From NCBI GenBank assembly GCA_965202875.1, contig OZ241870.1, forward strand, positions 4,774,001 to 4,838,000: a stretch of DNA of 64,000 nt, read 5' to 3'. The translations under genes were made by a program, and so were the position numbers. A model generated the notes under the pieces. That model worked only from the letters and a program-made list of their open reading frames with translations. It was not told where the DNA came from and did not search any database. Origin of the DNA: HK1 sp965202875. Its GTDB lineage: Bacteria > Pseudomonadota > Gammaproteobacteria > HK1. This document shows, one piece after another, positions 9,194 to 17,812 of the stretch. Position 1 is the first letter of the stretch, and the number at the start of each line of letters is the position of its first letter.

Positions 9194-9526
9194 ATGATCG
9201 AAGTTCGAGAATATATCGACGGCCGGGGACGCAGTGCCTTCGCCGTCTGGTTCGCTCGGTTGGACGCCACGGCGGCGGCCAGGGTCGCAGTGGGCCTCGA
9301 ACGGATCAAGGCGGGGAACCTGTCCGACGCCAGGAGCGTGGGAAGCGGCGTGATGGAGTACCGCATTCACACCGGGCCCGGATACAGGATCTATTTCGGA
9401 AGAGACGGAGACACCCTTGTCGTCCTCCTCGGCGGGGGGACGAAGCGACGGCAACAAGCGGACATCACGACGGCCAGGACCCTCTGGAACGAATACGAAC
9501 GACGCAAACGCCAGGAGGAAGCATAG
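9194..9526 (+). CDS. HigB/Gp49-type toxin of a type II toxin-antitoxin pair
   Basis: The 110-residue RelE-superfamily protein has FAVWFARLDATAAARVAVGL, MEYRIHTGPGYRIYF and LVVLLGGGTKRRQQADI, the standard layout of phage-derived Gp49-like killers, which cleave mRNA on ribosomes. The ATG at 9194 is preceded by AT-rich DNA with a plausible promoter. The antitoxin gene starts 3 bases after its stop. Toxin-first order is normal for HigBA-like systems. All family landmarks are present. Confidence 0.9.
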   Translation: MIEVREYIDGRGRSAFAVWFARLDATAAARVAVGLERIKAGNLSDARSVGSGVMEYRIHTGPGYRIYFGRDGDTLVVLLGGGTKRRQQADITTARTLWNEYERRKRQEEA

Positions 9527-9528
9527 CC

Positions 9529-9846
9529 ATGGCTCTCACACGAGATTTCAAGGATACCGTACAGGCTCGCGCCCGGAGCGACCCGGGATTCCGGGAGGCG
9601 CTGCTCGAGGAGGCAGTCGAGGCGATGCTGGCGGGGGACGTGGATATCGGAAAGGCGGTGCTGCGCGACTACATCAACGCCACCATCGGATTCGACGAAC
9701 TCAGTGGTCGGACCCGCAAGCCCGCGAAGAGTCTGATGCGCATGTTCGGTCCCACCGGAAACCCGCAGGCCCGCAACCTCTTCGATATCATCGGCCACAT
9801 TCAACGCCACGAAGGCGTGCAACTTCGGGTACGGGCCATCCGGTGA
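9529..9846 (+). CDS. HigA-like antitoxin / putative addiction-module antidote
   Basis: The 105-residue protein starts at ATG 9529 with AGGAGGAA at 9513. It has MALTRDFKDTVQARARSDPG and FREALLEEAVEAMLAGD, then a C-terminal xre-like segment (GRTRKPAKSLMRMFGPTGNP). This is the usual layout of the Gp49-associated antidote family, which binds the toxin and represses its own promoter. A longer open frame exists upstream but has no start signal. The pair is intact, unlike parDE nearby. Confidence 0.9.
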   Translation: MALTRDFKDTVQARARSDPGFREALLEEAVEAMLAGDVDIGKAVLRDYINATIGFDELSGRTRKPAKSLMRMFGPTGNPQARNLFDIIGHIQRHEGVQLRVRAIR

Positions 9847-9991
9847 CGCAAGGTTCAAACGCCCTGCGCCGCCCGGTGATGGATCCGTGGCGATGCGACA
9901 GCGGTCGGCAGCACCGAGGCGTTGTTTGAAACCGCCGGAGGGTTCGAGAGCGAATGGACGTCCGCGGGGATTGGCAGGGCCGGGGGCGCCA

Positions 9992-11364
9992 CCCCATAAG
10001 CGCTAACTTATTTTTTGCGTCAGTATTCGAAATACTCCGACAATTGAGAGAGACGGCGCCGGGGTGGCTCAGCCAGTGATCTGGAGATCTCGTTCCACTC
10101 GCCAAGCATCCGAGCCAACGGCATTGCCGGCTCGATGCTCCGCGTGACTTGGTTGAGCACGAACTTGAAGTCACGCCATGCACTGTGCGGGCGGTACCGC
10201 TTCCAGGTCGTATCCCCAGGGGGAAATCGCGACAGCGTGGCGAATCAACTTCTCCACCAGCAACGCCACGAGCAGCTTGCCATAGAGCCACGCCTTGGCG
10301 CTCTCGTCGTCGTACTTCGGCAGATGCCCCAACTGCGCCAGCGACTTGAACCGCTTGAACACCAATTCGACCTGCCAGCGGATACGATACCATTCCAGCA
10401 CCTCCGAGGCCGTGAACACCGAGCCGGGAAACGTGGTGAACACGATGACGTAGCGCGCGAACTCAAGCGTGTCCGGCTTGAGCTGCCTGCCCTTTCGGGA
10501 AGCCACCCGGCGCAATCGCTCATGGGCCAGCTCAATGGCCTGCTCGGTCTTTCGAAGGGCACACACCCGGCCAGGGACTATTCCGCCGTTCTCGACGACC
10601 ACCGTGGCCAGCCACGATGCGACGGTTCCGGCACGTTCGAGCGACGTGACCGCTGCGAGCAAATCGAAGGGTTGGCCCTGCGGCGTGCGAAGCACCAGCG
10701 ATGCGGTGTTGACCCGCACGGTCACTTGACCCCCTGCGGATACCACGTGACCGATGCCGCTGCCCGTCGAGTACCCGCGGTCAGCCACGATGTAGTCGTG
10801 CGGTGCGATGGGGAAGTGCGAGAACGACTCACCGGTGCCCGGTCCTTCGGTGGGTGTGAGCTTGAAGAAATCGCACGCCACGGACGGGAGACGCACACTG
10901 TAGTGGACCCGCCACAGCCCTCCGGTCTTGCCGGGCTCCTTCACCGTCGTCGCATCGAACGCCCGGACCTGGAAGCCGTCATCGGCAGCGACCGCAACGC
11001 CGAACTCGCAAAACAGCCTCCTGCACAAGGCATGCAGCCAATGCTTCGACTTCCTCAGCCGCTTCAGCAACCCCACGTCCGACAGGTCCGCCAGACCCGC
11101 CTTCCTGGCGCGCACGACCGTCTCGCGCAACGAGTGCCCGCATCCCAGATGGAGCAGGAGCGTGCGCAGCAGGCTCTCGACCGACTTGTCCTTGCGCAGC
11201 CCCTTCAGTGCTCCGGTATCCTGTGCCAACTCCCGCCAGTCTGCGGGCAGAAACGACATCAGCACTTCCCAGTCCTCGTCCAATCTTGCCAGCCTCCGCC
11301 GCGTCGCATATCCAGACAATAGAGTACACAATGCGATATGAAAAACAAGTTAGCGCTTATGGGG
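9992..11364 (-). mobile_element. IS4-family element A, complete with both terminal repeats
   Basis: The 24-bp terminal repeats read CCCCATAAGCGCTAACTTAT plus TTTT on the left (9992-10015) and the same with one change (AACTTG) inverted on the right (11341-11364). A short direct repeat CGCCA lies outside both ends. Transposase is on the minus strand. It abuts a second, related IS4 element starting at about 11373 in inverted orientation. Confidence 0.85.
10020..11331 (-). pseudogene. IS4-family transposase with a late frameshift
   Basis: The main frame (11331 to 10171, 386 residues) contains the DDE enzyme: VRAFDATTVKEPGKTGG (first Asp), HDYIVADRGYST (second Asp) and the YREK signature WYRIRWQVELVFKRFK. 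The reading frame breaks at about 10190 after GYDLEA. The natural ending continues in another frame as YRPHSAWRDFKFVLNQV and finishes SEYFEY with a stop at 10020, close to the terminal repeat. One base is apparently missing. All catalytic residues lie before the break, so activity cannot be excluded. Confidence 0.88.
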
Positions 11365-11372
11365 CGCCACCC

Positions 11373-11560
11373 CCCCATAAGCGTCAGCTTGTTTTCCATG
11401 TCATTGTTTCCTATCGTGAATTCTGGTGCACGATGGGGAGCGCGCGAGGATGGACGAGGACTGGACGGTGTTGATGTCGTTTCTGCCCGAGCGCTGGCGG
11501 GAGTTGGCGAGCGAGACGGGGGCGCTGAAAGGCTTGCGCAAGGACAATCCGATTGTTGCA
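11373..11560 (+). mobile_element. IS4-family element B, left end only, interrupted by group II intron copy 2
   Basis: It begins with CCCCATAAGCGTCAGCTTGT, similar but not identical to the end of element A. It encodes (ATG 11426 or 11450) MDEDWTVLMSFLPERWRELA, then SETGALKGLRKDN, the same N terminus as transposase A. At 11561 the sequence becomes intron 2. The remaining 1.1 kb of the element is not found after the intron. Confidence 0.8.
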
Positions 11561-12835
11561 GTGCGCCGTGCAAGGCGCCATCCCCTGGCGGGTGCGAATC
11601 CCGCCCGGCAACCGTCGCTCCGGCCGGTCGCAGTCGGAGCGGTCGATGGAGGCAACGACAGGGACTGAAGCACTCCGATGAGGCGGGTCGCGAAGGCGAC
11701 TCGGCGACCCTGCGGGCCGCAACGCGGGTGAACGCCGAGCAGGCTTTGAGACGGGTAATGCGGAAGCCGACCCGCCTGTAACACGGGGAAGGCTGGTATC
11801 GGGCGGGAAGCGAGCGACGCGAGCACCGACCGGTTCCGCCGGGGGAATGGCGGCGGCACGCAGAAGAGGGGGATGGACGCAACACGGGAAGCCCCGTCGG
11901 TGGCGTGGCACGTGCCAACCGGACCCCCGCGAGGGGCAGGCCGGGCCGTATGGGGTGGCGGAGAGGTCCGGAGTACCGGGGAAGCCGGGGAATGCCGGTG
12001 GAGGGAAGGGGCCTGGGTTCGGGAGGGGCGCAAGAAGGAGGAAGGGAGATGGGGACTGGTGCGAGCCTGGCCGCCCCGGAACGGGTTCGGAGACTCCAGG
12101 CGGTGCTCCATGCGAAAGCGAAGGAAGCTGCGGGCCATCGGTTCCATACGCTGAAGGTGTGGCGCGACGATGTGCTGCTGGTCGCCTGGGGCGAGGTCCG
12201 TCGCAATGGCGGGGCGCCGGGGGTGGACGGCGAGACGGTGGCGGACATCGAGGCGCGGGGCGTGGAGCGGTGGCTTGGGGGACTGGCGCGGGAGTGGGAG
12301 GAAGGGACCTGCCGGTCGCAAGCGGTTCGGCGGGTGTGGATTGCGAAGAGGCAACGCGGGAAGTATCGGGCCTTGGGCATTCTGCCTGCGGGACCGGGTG
12401 GTGCAGACGGCGGCGTTGCCGGTGCTGACGCCGATGGTCGAGGCGGACCTGACCCGGGAGCAGTACGCCTATCGGTCGGGAAGAAGCGCCCACGATACGG
12501 TCCAACGGGCGCATCGGCTGGCGAGCACGGGCCACTGCGAGGTCGTGGACGCGGATTGGTCGGACGACTTCGGCCAGAGACCGCACGCCGAGCTGCTCAA
12601 GTGCGTCGCCCGTCGGGTGGGTGACGGGCGGATGGTGGGTTGGGTGAAGGCGTGGTGGGAGAGGGCGAAGGCATGCTCTCGTCCGAGAGCCGGATGCGGG
12701 AGACCCGCATCCGGTTCGATGAGCGGCGACTGGAAACGGAGCGATGGCGTGGAGCGAGGCACCGGTACTGCGAAAGCCGCCGGGAAACGGCTACCCCCAC
12801 CGACCTGACGCCACCGCGCCAGTCGTCGACTCTAC
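11561..12835 (+). mobile_element. Group II intron copy 2, partly ORF-deleted
   Basis: The 5' end is GTGCGCCGTGCAAGGCGCC at 11561. The 3' end GACTCTAC at 12835 is where identity to copy 1 stops. Domain V is the GAGAGCCGGATGCGGGAGAC hairpin at about 12680-12716, followed by domain VI sequence. The 5' exon is the IS4 element B transposase; the 3' exon is not its continuation, so a deletion occurred after or during insertion. It is about 1275 nt, longer than copy 1 because more of the reverse transcriptase remains. Confidence 0.85.
12049..12666 (+). pseudogene. Truncated, frameshifted group II intron reverse transcriptase (copy 2)
   Basis: From ATG 12049 the frame encodes the N-terminal reverse transcriptase blocks: RFHTLKVWRDDVLLVAW, NGGAPGVDGETV and WIAKRQRGKYRALGI. 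A frameshift near 12385 moves to a second frame with LRDRVVQTAALPVLTPM, REQYAYRSGRSAHDTVQ and VVDADWSDDFGQRPHAELL (first catalytic Asp). After RMVGWVKAWWERAK it runs into domain V. The YADD block, thumb and maturase domain are deleted. It cannot encode an active enzyme. Confidence 0.88.
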
Positions 12836-13063
12836 ACCTTGTCACACGATATCACGCTACATCAGATAGTTACGATGTTCCAAAATTCCGAGTGGCACTA
12901 TATTTGAACGCCAACTGGTTTTTTGGGGACAGGATGGCGGTCTCGTTGGGGCCTCTCGGTGGTCTTGACATACCGGATCGGCACGGTACCGAGGAGTGCG
13001 GACGGGTGCAAGGTATGCTGGAACGATTATGGCACTACATCGACCTTCGCGACGAACAATCCA
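12836..13063. other. Short AT-richer stretch with no recognised gene
   Basis: Between the intron 3' end and the IS1380 left end the base composition drops, for example TTGAACGCCAACTGGTTTTT. No open frame here shows family features or a convincing start. It is probably leftover target DNA from earlier insertions. Confidence 0.5.
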
Positions 13064-14830
13064 CCCGGATTATTCACCATGCGTCTTTCCGATGCCTCTA
13101 TTTTCGATAGTTTCACTCCCGCGTAGCCTTGTACCGCCCCAATCACTCCCAATCCGCCTCAATCGACCAGCAAGATGGGCCAATTTCCCACTTGTCCACT
13201 GCTCCTTTTTAATGACTGGACACCATTCGCTTCTTCATGACAACAGACGGACGTAGCGACCCCCGCCGCTTTGCAGCAACACCCCCCACTCGCCAACCCG
13301 ACTCATACTATACAGGCACCCAATGCAGACGAGTCAATACCCTCCACAATCGACGCCATGCCAACACCGCACTCTCACAAAGAATGAACACCACACGCCT
13401 CCCCTCACACTGCACCCGACTCGCCACCCGCAACACCTCATCCCGATAACGACGCAAGCTCCACCCCCGATGCGTCGCCCTCTCCATCACACTACGCCCC
13501 AGATGCATCAGCTCATACACCAGAAGATTCAACACAAACAACGCCTCGTTGTGCGGCCGTACCCCCACCTCTTCATCCCTCTCCCGAACCTCAAGCTTCC
13601 GCCCGCGATAGTGCCTCTTCGCACGACTCACCGACGACAGCGCAGGGCGCAGTACATCCATCAGCTCCCCCATGTGCCCTTCCGCCTTCCCCCGCTTGCG
13701 GTACATCGACAGCAACCGATGTCCATCCCAACGCCTCTCGTCCAGGTTCGTCAGCAACCAGAAATGGTCCAGAAACCGCTCCCCCTCCCGCTCCAACACC
13801 ACCAACACCACTCGACGCCCCTTCTCCCAACTCTCCGCCCGGTATCGATGCTCGTAACACCATCTCCGCGGCTCCCGCGGCGGGCGACCCGGCGGACGAA
13901 TCAGATACGGCCCCGCCATCCGGTCCAACACCGCATTGCCCTTCAACCGCGCCACATACCTCACCCCTCCCTCCTCCAGCCCCCTCAACAACCCCGCCTC
14001 CGGAAACCCCGCATCCATCCGCACCACCACCGACTCGCACAGCCGACCCCGACACCGCTCCACCACCCCAACGATGAACTCCAACGCACCATGCCCCAAA
14101 TACGACGCCCCACAGCGAAGCTCCCCGTCCAGCAGATCCCCCGTCTCCCCACTGCTCGCCACCAACGCCCGGTACATCCGCCGACGGTAATCCCCGTTCC
14201 ATTCACTCCCAGGCTGGCCACCGTGCACCTCCACCGGCAACCCGTCCACGTCAATGTACAGCGTCTTCTTCCGCCTCCCTCCATTGCTCATCCGCAGCCG
14301 GCGACACGCCAGCTCCGTCACCGCCTCATGCAGCACCGCCAACACTCAATCCCCCCAACAGCCGCGACAGCGTCGGCTGCGACGCCAGCACCTCATCCTC
14401 TTCCAGCGGCCTCGTGCCCTCATGGCAATCATTCCCCACCCGAAGGCTCGGGTCATGACGAAGACGGTCCGCGTCACCCCGGTCCCGCCATCCTTGCCCC
14501 ATCAACAGCCACTGCGTGCGCAGCAGCTCCTCCAACGGATAGCGAATCAAATCTCGATTGCGCGGGTCATGAAGACGCTCGGCCAACCACCCGATGATGC
14601 CGCTGCGTTCCATGATCTCGCGTTGAACCAACGCACCCGTCTCCGCGCTGAGATGTTCGGGGCGGGTTTCAATGGACACCGCCGGATTGAACGACGGCGA
14701 AAACAGCGCTATGGTTCCTTTCATGGCGTGCTCCGCGGATCTGTGGTGCGATTTGGACTAACACCATGATCTTACTACAGATCTCGAGCACGCCACACCC
14801 CTTCTTTCGATCCTTTGTGAATAATGCGGG
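13064..14830 (-). mobile_element. IS1380-family insertion sequence, near complete
   Basis: Terminal repeats are CCCGGATTATTCAC at 13064 and, inverted, CCCGCATTATTCAC ending at 14830 (13 of 14 identical). Length is about 1.77 kb, within the family range. Transposase is on the minus strand. No target duplication is evident. A promoter-like AT-rich end (AAGATCATGGTGTTAGTCC on the minus strand) precedes the gene and recurs in the relic at 16177-16294. Confidence 0.8.
13308..14724 (-). pseudogene. IS1380-family transposase, frameshifted
   Basis: A 132-residue frame from ATG 14724 (FNPAVSIETRPEHLSAETG, then EEDEVLASQPTLSRLLGG) is followed by a 345-residue frame from GTG 14345. The second carries TLYIDVDGLPVEVHG (first Asp), VVVRMDAGFPEAGLL (second Asp), RYVARLKGNAVLD and a YRKRGKAEGHMGEL segment with the catalytic Glu region. 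The break is next to a G6 run (TTGGGGGGATTG). Together they make a normal-length enzyme; one base change would restore it, so it is either newly dead or a sequence error. Confidence 0.85.
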
Positions 14831-14954
14831 TATATTGCTCCGGAAGATCAGCCGCTTGGCGGTTCGTTGATTGCCGGGGGTATCGGCGAGACTTCGGCGG
14901 CATGGGCGCGCGGGTAGGATGCCCGCCTTCGCCCGCGGCGTGGGGGAGCTCGAA

Positions 14955-15644
14955 ATGACGGTCGAAGCTGCGTCCCGTGCCGGTCCCGGCGAGCGGAGAA
15001 GCCGTTGCGCGGAGGAAACCGCCGCGGCTCCGCGGGAGGCCGCCGCCTCGCAGGCCGCGCTGGACGCCCTGCTGTGCGAGTTCCTGCCTCGCCAGGGGTG
15101 CTGGAGCGACGAGGGCTACCTGTGGCTGACCGACCACGGCAACCGACCGGTCGAGTTCACCGACGGCTTCATCGAGGAGCTGCCCTTGCCAACGTCCACC
15201 CACCAGGCCGTCCTCTCGTTTCTCTATGTCCTGTTCCGCGCCTGGATCCGGCCGCGCGGCGGCATCGCGGCGTTCTCCGCGTTGCGGATGCGCGTGCGCG
15301 AAGGCAAGTTCCGCGAGCCGGACATCCTGTTGCTGCGTGACCGCTCCGACCCGCGTTACCAGGACCGCTACTGGCGGGGCGCGGACCTGGTGGCCGAGGT
15401 CGTCAGCCCGGACCACCCCGACCGGGACCTGGTGGATAAACGGGCCGATTACGCCGAAGCGGGCATTCCGGAGTACTGGATCGCGGACCCGCGTGACGAG
15501 ACGCTGACGGTGCTGGTGCTGCGCGGGGAGGCATACGTCGAGCACGGCCGGTACGGGCGGGGGGAGACGGCCGTCTCGGTGCTGCTCGAAGGCTTCGCGG
15601 CGGAGGTGTCGGCGGTGTTCGACGCTCCGGAGACGGGTGGGTGA
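14955..15644 (+). CDS. Uma2-family (DUF820) putative restriction-fold endonuclease
   Basis: The 229-residue protein has the DUF820 core: YLWLTDHGNRPVEFTDGFIE, PTSTHQAVLSFLY, then RMRVREGKFREPDILLLRD, VAEVVSPDHPDRDLVDKRAD and YAEAGIPEYWIADP. The ExnxK-like residues (E in REPDI/VAEVVS and K in DKRADY) match the PD-(D/E)XK nuclease fold. Biological role of the family is unknown; it is abundant in cyanobacteria and often near mobile DNA. The ATG at 14955 has GGGGGAG upstream; an earlier start at 14871 is possible. It sits between IS1380 and a MITE copy. Confidence 0.88.
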   Translation: MTVEAASRAGPGERRSRCAEETAAAPREAAASQAALDALLCEFLPRQGCWSDEGYLWLTDHGNRPVEFTDGFIEELPLPTSTHQAVLSFLYVLFRAWIRPRGGIAAFSALRMRVREGKFREPDILLLRDRSDPRYQDRYWRGADLVAEVVSPDHPDRDLVDKRADYAEAGIPEYWIADPRDETLTVLVLRGEAYVEHGRYGRGETAVSVLLEGFAAEVSAVFDAPETGG

Positions 15645-15975
15645 GGGCGTGAACGTGCCGCGGACCAGGGTACATGGGAAGGGAACCTTCACCCCGTCGT
15701 CAAGAAGAGGGGGAGAAGACGATGCCGGGAGCGATCCCCGGGAGCGTGGCGGAGGGCTTATGGGGGGTGCCGGAATAATCCATCCAGGCAGAGACGATGA
15801 GCCGCCTGGACGGGAAGCCGAGGAACGTCGTTCCAGGATTCCGGGAAGGCGGGGAAAGAGACACGACAGACGTTCTACCGAATGACGCTGGCGCAACCGG
15901 AGAATCGTCACATGGTCCCGAGATACGACGAGATGGTGAACGACTCAACCAGAAAAGGAGATATACATACCTAAC
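15645..15975. other. Intergenic stretch without recognised features
   Basis: This 331-base GC-rich segment lies after the Uma2 gene and before the second MITE copy. Short open frames on both strands have no start signals or family motifs. An AGAAAAGGAGATATACATACC tract just before the MITE resembles a ribosome-binding site, but no gene follows. Confidence 0.4.
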
Positions 15976-16175
15976 CCCGTCTTATTCATGGTTGGTTAGC
16001 GGATGCCGAACGGAGTGTACCCAACTCGTTGATTTTATGACAGCTCCGGCCTTTCGTCTCACAAGTTGAGGTTATCGCAGTAGGGAAAATTCGATCTTGT
16101 AATGCCGGGTCGGAAAATCAGTTTTAGATCAGCCAGTTGCCGCGCCATGCTCCGGTGCTCCGTGTAGGGTATGAA
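15976..16175. mobile_element. MITE-like element, copy 2, right end truncated
   Basis: This segment is nearly identical to 8462-8661. It begins CCCGTCTTATTCAT and keeps the internal sequence up to GGGTATGAA. The last nine bases, including the right terminal repeat, are replaced by an IS1380 end. Its minus strand encodes the same NFPYCDNLNL tail that is fused to ParD in copy 1, confirming that this tail belongs to the element. Confidence 0.8.
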
Positions 16176-16176
16176 C

Positions 16177-16294
16177 CCGCATTATTCACAAAGGATCGAA
16201 AGAAGGGGTATGGCGTGTCCGAGATCTGTAGTAAGATCATTGTGTTAGTCAAAATCGCACCACAGATCCGCGGAGCACGCCATGAAAGGAACCA
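16177..16294 (+). mobile_element. IS1380 5' end relic
   Basis: CCCGCATTATTCACAAAGGA and the following roughly 115 bases match the right end of the IS1380 at 13064-14830, inverted, up to the transposase start ATGAAAGGAACC. It is then cut by the IS1595 element. Confidence 0.8.
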
Positions 16295-16998
16295 CCTGAT
16301 TACCACTCAAGCTACGCCTAGTTTGAGCAGCTTTTCCGGCATCGGCGGAGTTCTGAGCGCCACGCAGGCAAGCCTGGGGATGAGTTCGGGCAGATGAAAC
16401 CGGCGATTGAACCGATACTCGAACTCCGAGAGGTAGCGCTGTGCATATCGGGGGCGAAAGGAGTGGTACGTGCTGCGAAGCGCGCTCTTGACGTTGCCCA
16501 GAATCGTATTGACCCAATGAAACTCGGGATGCTGCGCACTGGCCCGCCCGCCCCCCGTCACCACCGGGTCATGGGAACACCCCGCATCGGTCACGGCATG
16601 AAAACACGCCAGCCCATCAGAAGAGCACCCGGCTGCCCGCGCACAAGTGCCGGCGAGCCCATGCGGCGAGCTCGACGTTGCAGAACCCCTTGACGACCGT
16701 GAGCTTCATGCGTTGCGGATGGCCCCGGTCGTTGGTCTCGACGGCGGCGAGGAAGGGGGTCTTGCCGGGCGCCCCGCGACCGGTCTTCCCGCCGCTTCGC
16801 TGACCGCCCAGACAGGCATCGTCGAGCTCGATACGCCCGGCGAGCGGGTGCTGGCGGTCTCGCTCCACCATCCCCTGCGTCAGCTTGTGCTTCATGCGCC
16901 ATGCAGCATTGCGCGCCATGACAAATCTCCCTTTTCGTCATAGGGTTACGTGGTAGATGATACCAATAAATGAGGCTTAGATACAATGGTAATCAGGT
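16295..16998 (-). mobile_element. IS1595-family element with internal deletion
   Basis: Imperfect terminal repeats: ACCTGATTACCA at the left and its inverse TGGTAATCAGGT at the right, with an additional conserved CTA-GCCT eight bases further in on both sides. The element is about 0.7 kb, shorter than the usual 1 kb, because the 5' part of the transposase gene is missing. Confidence 0.75.
16307..16919 (-). pseudogene. IS1595-family transposase, N-terminally deleted and frameshifted
   Basis: The first frame (16919 to 16617) reads RNAAWRMKHKLTQGM, GRIELDDACLGGQRSGG (first Asp pair) and FLAAVETNDRGHPQRMKL. After about 16615 the second frame continues FHAVTDAGCSHDPVVTGG, FHWVNTILGNVKSALRSTYH and FEYRFNRRFHLPELIPRL (catalytic Asn-Glu region). 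The zinc-ribbon N-terminal domain is absent. This is a dead relic. Confidence 0.88.
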
Positions 16999-17406
16999 CG
17001 TCCGATGACCTGGCGAGGCTACTCGGTGGCCGAGCGCACGCCCCATCCTCACGGAAGGGCGAAGCCGGTCGGTCTGTGGAGCGCGCGACATCACACACGG
17101 GGGGTGAACGCAACGCGCGGAGCCGCTCGGGTGTATGGGGGGGATGGGCGCGCCCGGCTTCGAGCGCCCGGATCGGGCGCCGCCGCCCCCGGCCCTCGCG
17201 TAAGCGGCGCTGTGTGGCGCCGGAGTCCCGACCGGCAGGAGGAAGGGCAGGGAGGAACGTGTTTTGACGGTCATCCGTGTCCGGCAAGTTGTTGGTGGTC
17301 ATCAACGCAGGGTTGTGGCCTTCCGCTGCTCAGGTGGTTTTGGCGGAGGCGGAGGCGGAGTGGGCGGCCGGGGCGGTCTCCCGCCTTCTCTGATTACATT
17401 GTCGGC
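16999..17406. other. Intergenic stretch of about 400 bp
   Basis: No convincing gene was found. A GGCGGAGGCGGAGGCGGAG purine repeat lies near 17344. Six-frame products are arginine-rich shadows. It separates the IS cluster from the small hypothetical gene on the minus strand. Confidence 0.4.
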
Positions 17407-17745
17407 TTAGCCATTACTGCCTCCATCCGCCGCGAATCGGGCAGCTACGATTTGGTAGGCTTCCGTCGCCGCCCGCTCGTTGTCGCGATCGTGCTCCTGG
17501 ACGTCGGCATAGCCCGCGCGGGCGGTCACCCGCAGCATCCCGTCTTCTATCGCGCGGAGTTGCATCCGAATGTCCGTCTCATCGGCGCCTTCCGGGTGAT
17601 TCAACGACACCCAGAGGGAGCTTAGCTGAAGATAGTATTCCCCGCATTCGATGGAAATTGCGTGAAGGACCGCTGCCTTCTTCCCATCATCGGCCATGAA
17701 ATCCCAGATTACGATAACGATGATGGGGCGGAATGTCGTCGCCAT
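17407..17745 (-). CDS. Hypothetical protein
   Basis: The 112-residue protein starts at an ATG at 17745 with an AAGGAG site 10 bases upstream, better evidence than for most small frames here. It begins with a short hydrophobic patch (PIIVIVIWDFM) and continues as a soluble, helical, acidic protein (ECGEYYLQLSSLWVSL, EDGMLRVTARAGYADV). No family is recognised. A start at the internal ATG (MADDGKK) would give 96 residues. It lies just outside the left edge of the HerA/helicase duplication. Confidence 0.5.
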   Translation of the reverse strand: MATTFRPIIVIVIWDFMADDGKKAAVLHAISIECGEYYLQLSSLWVSLNHPEGADETDIRMQLRAIEDGMLRVTARAGYADVQEHDRDNERAATEAYQIVAARFAADGGSNG

Positions 17746-17812
17746 CCGGCTCTCTCCTTCGGCTCAGTCTGCCTATTGTCGCATTGTTTTCTACGGCGCA
17801 GGCTCCTAGGCC

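Noticed and set aside
13323..14597. A 424-codon plus-strand frame rich in Pro, His, Gln and Arg
   Set aside because: It is antisense to the IS1380 transposase.
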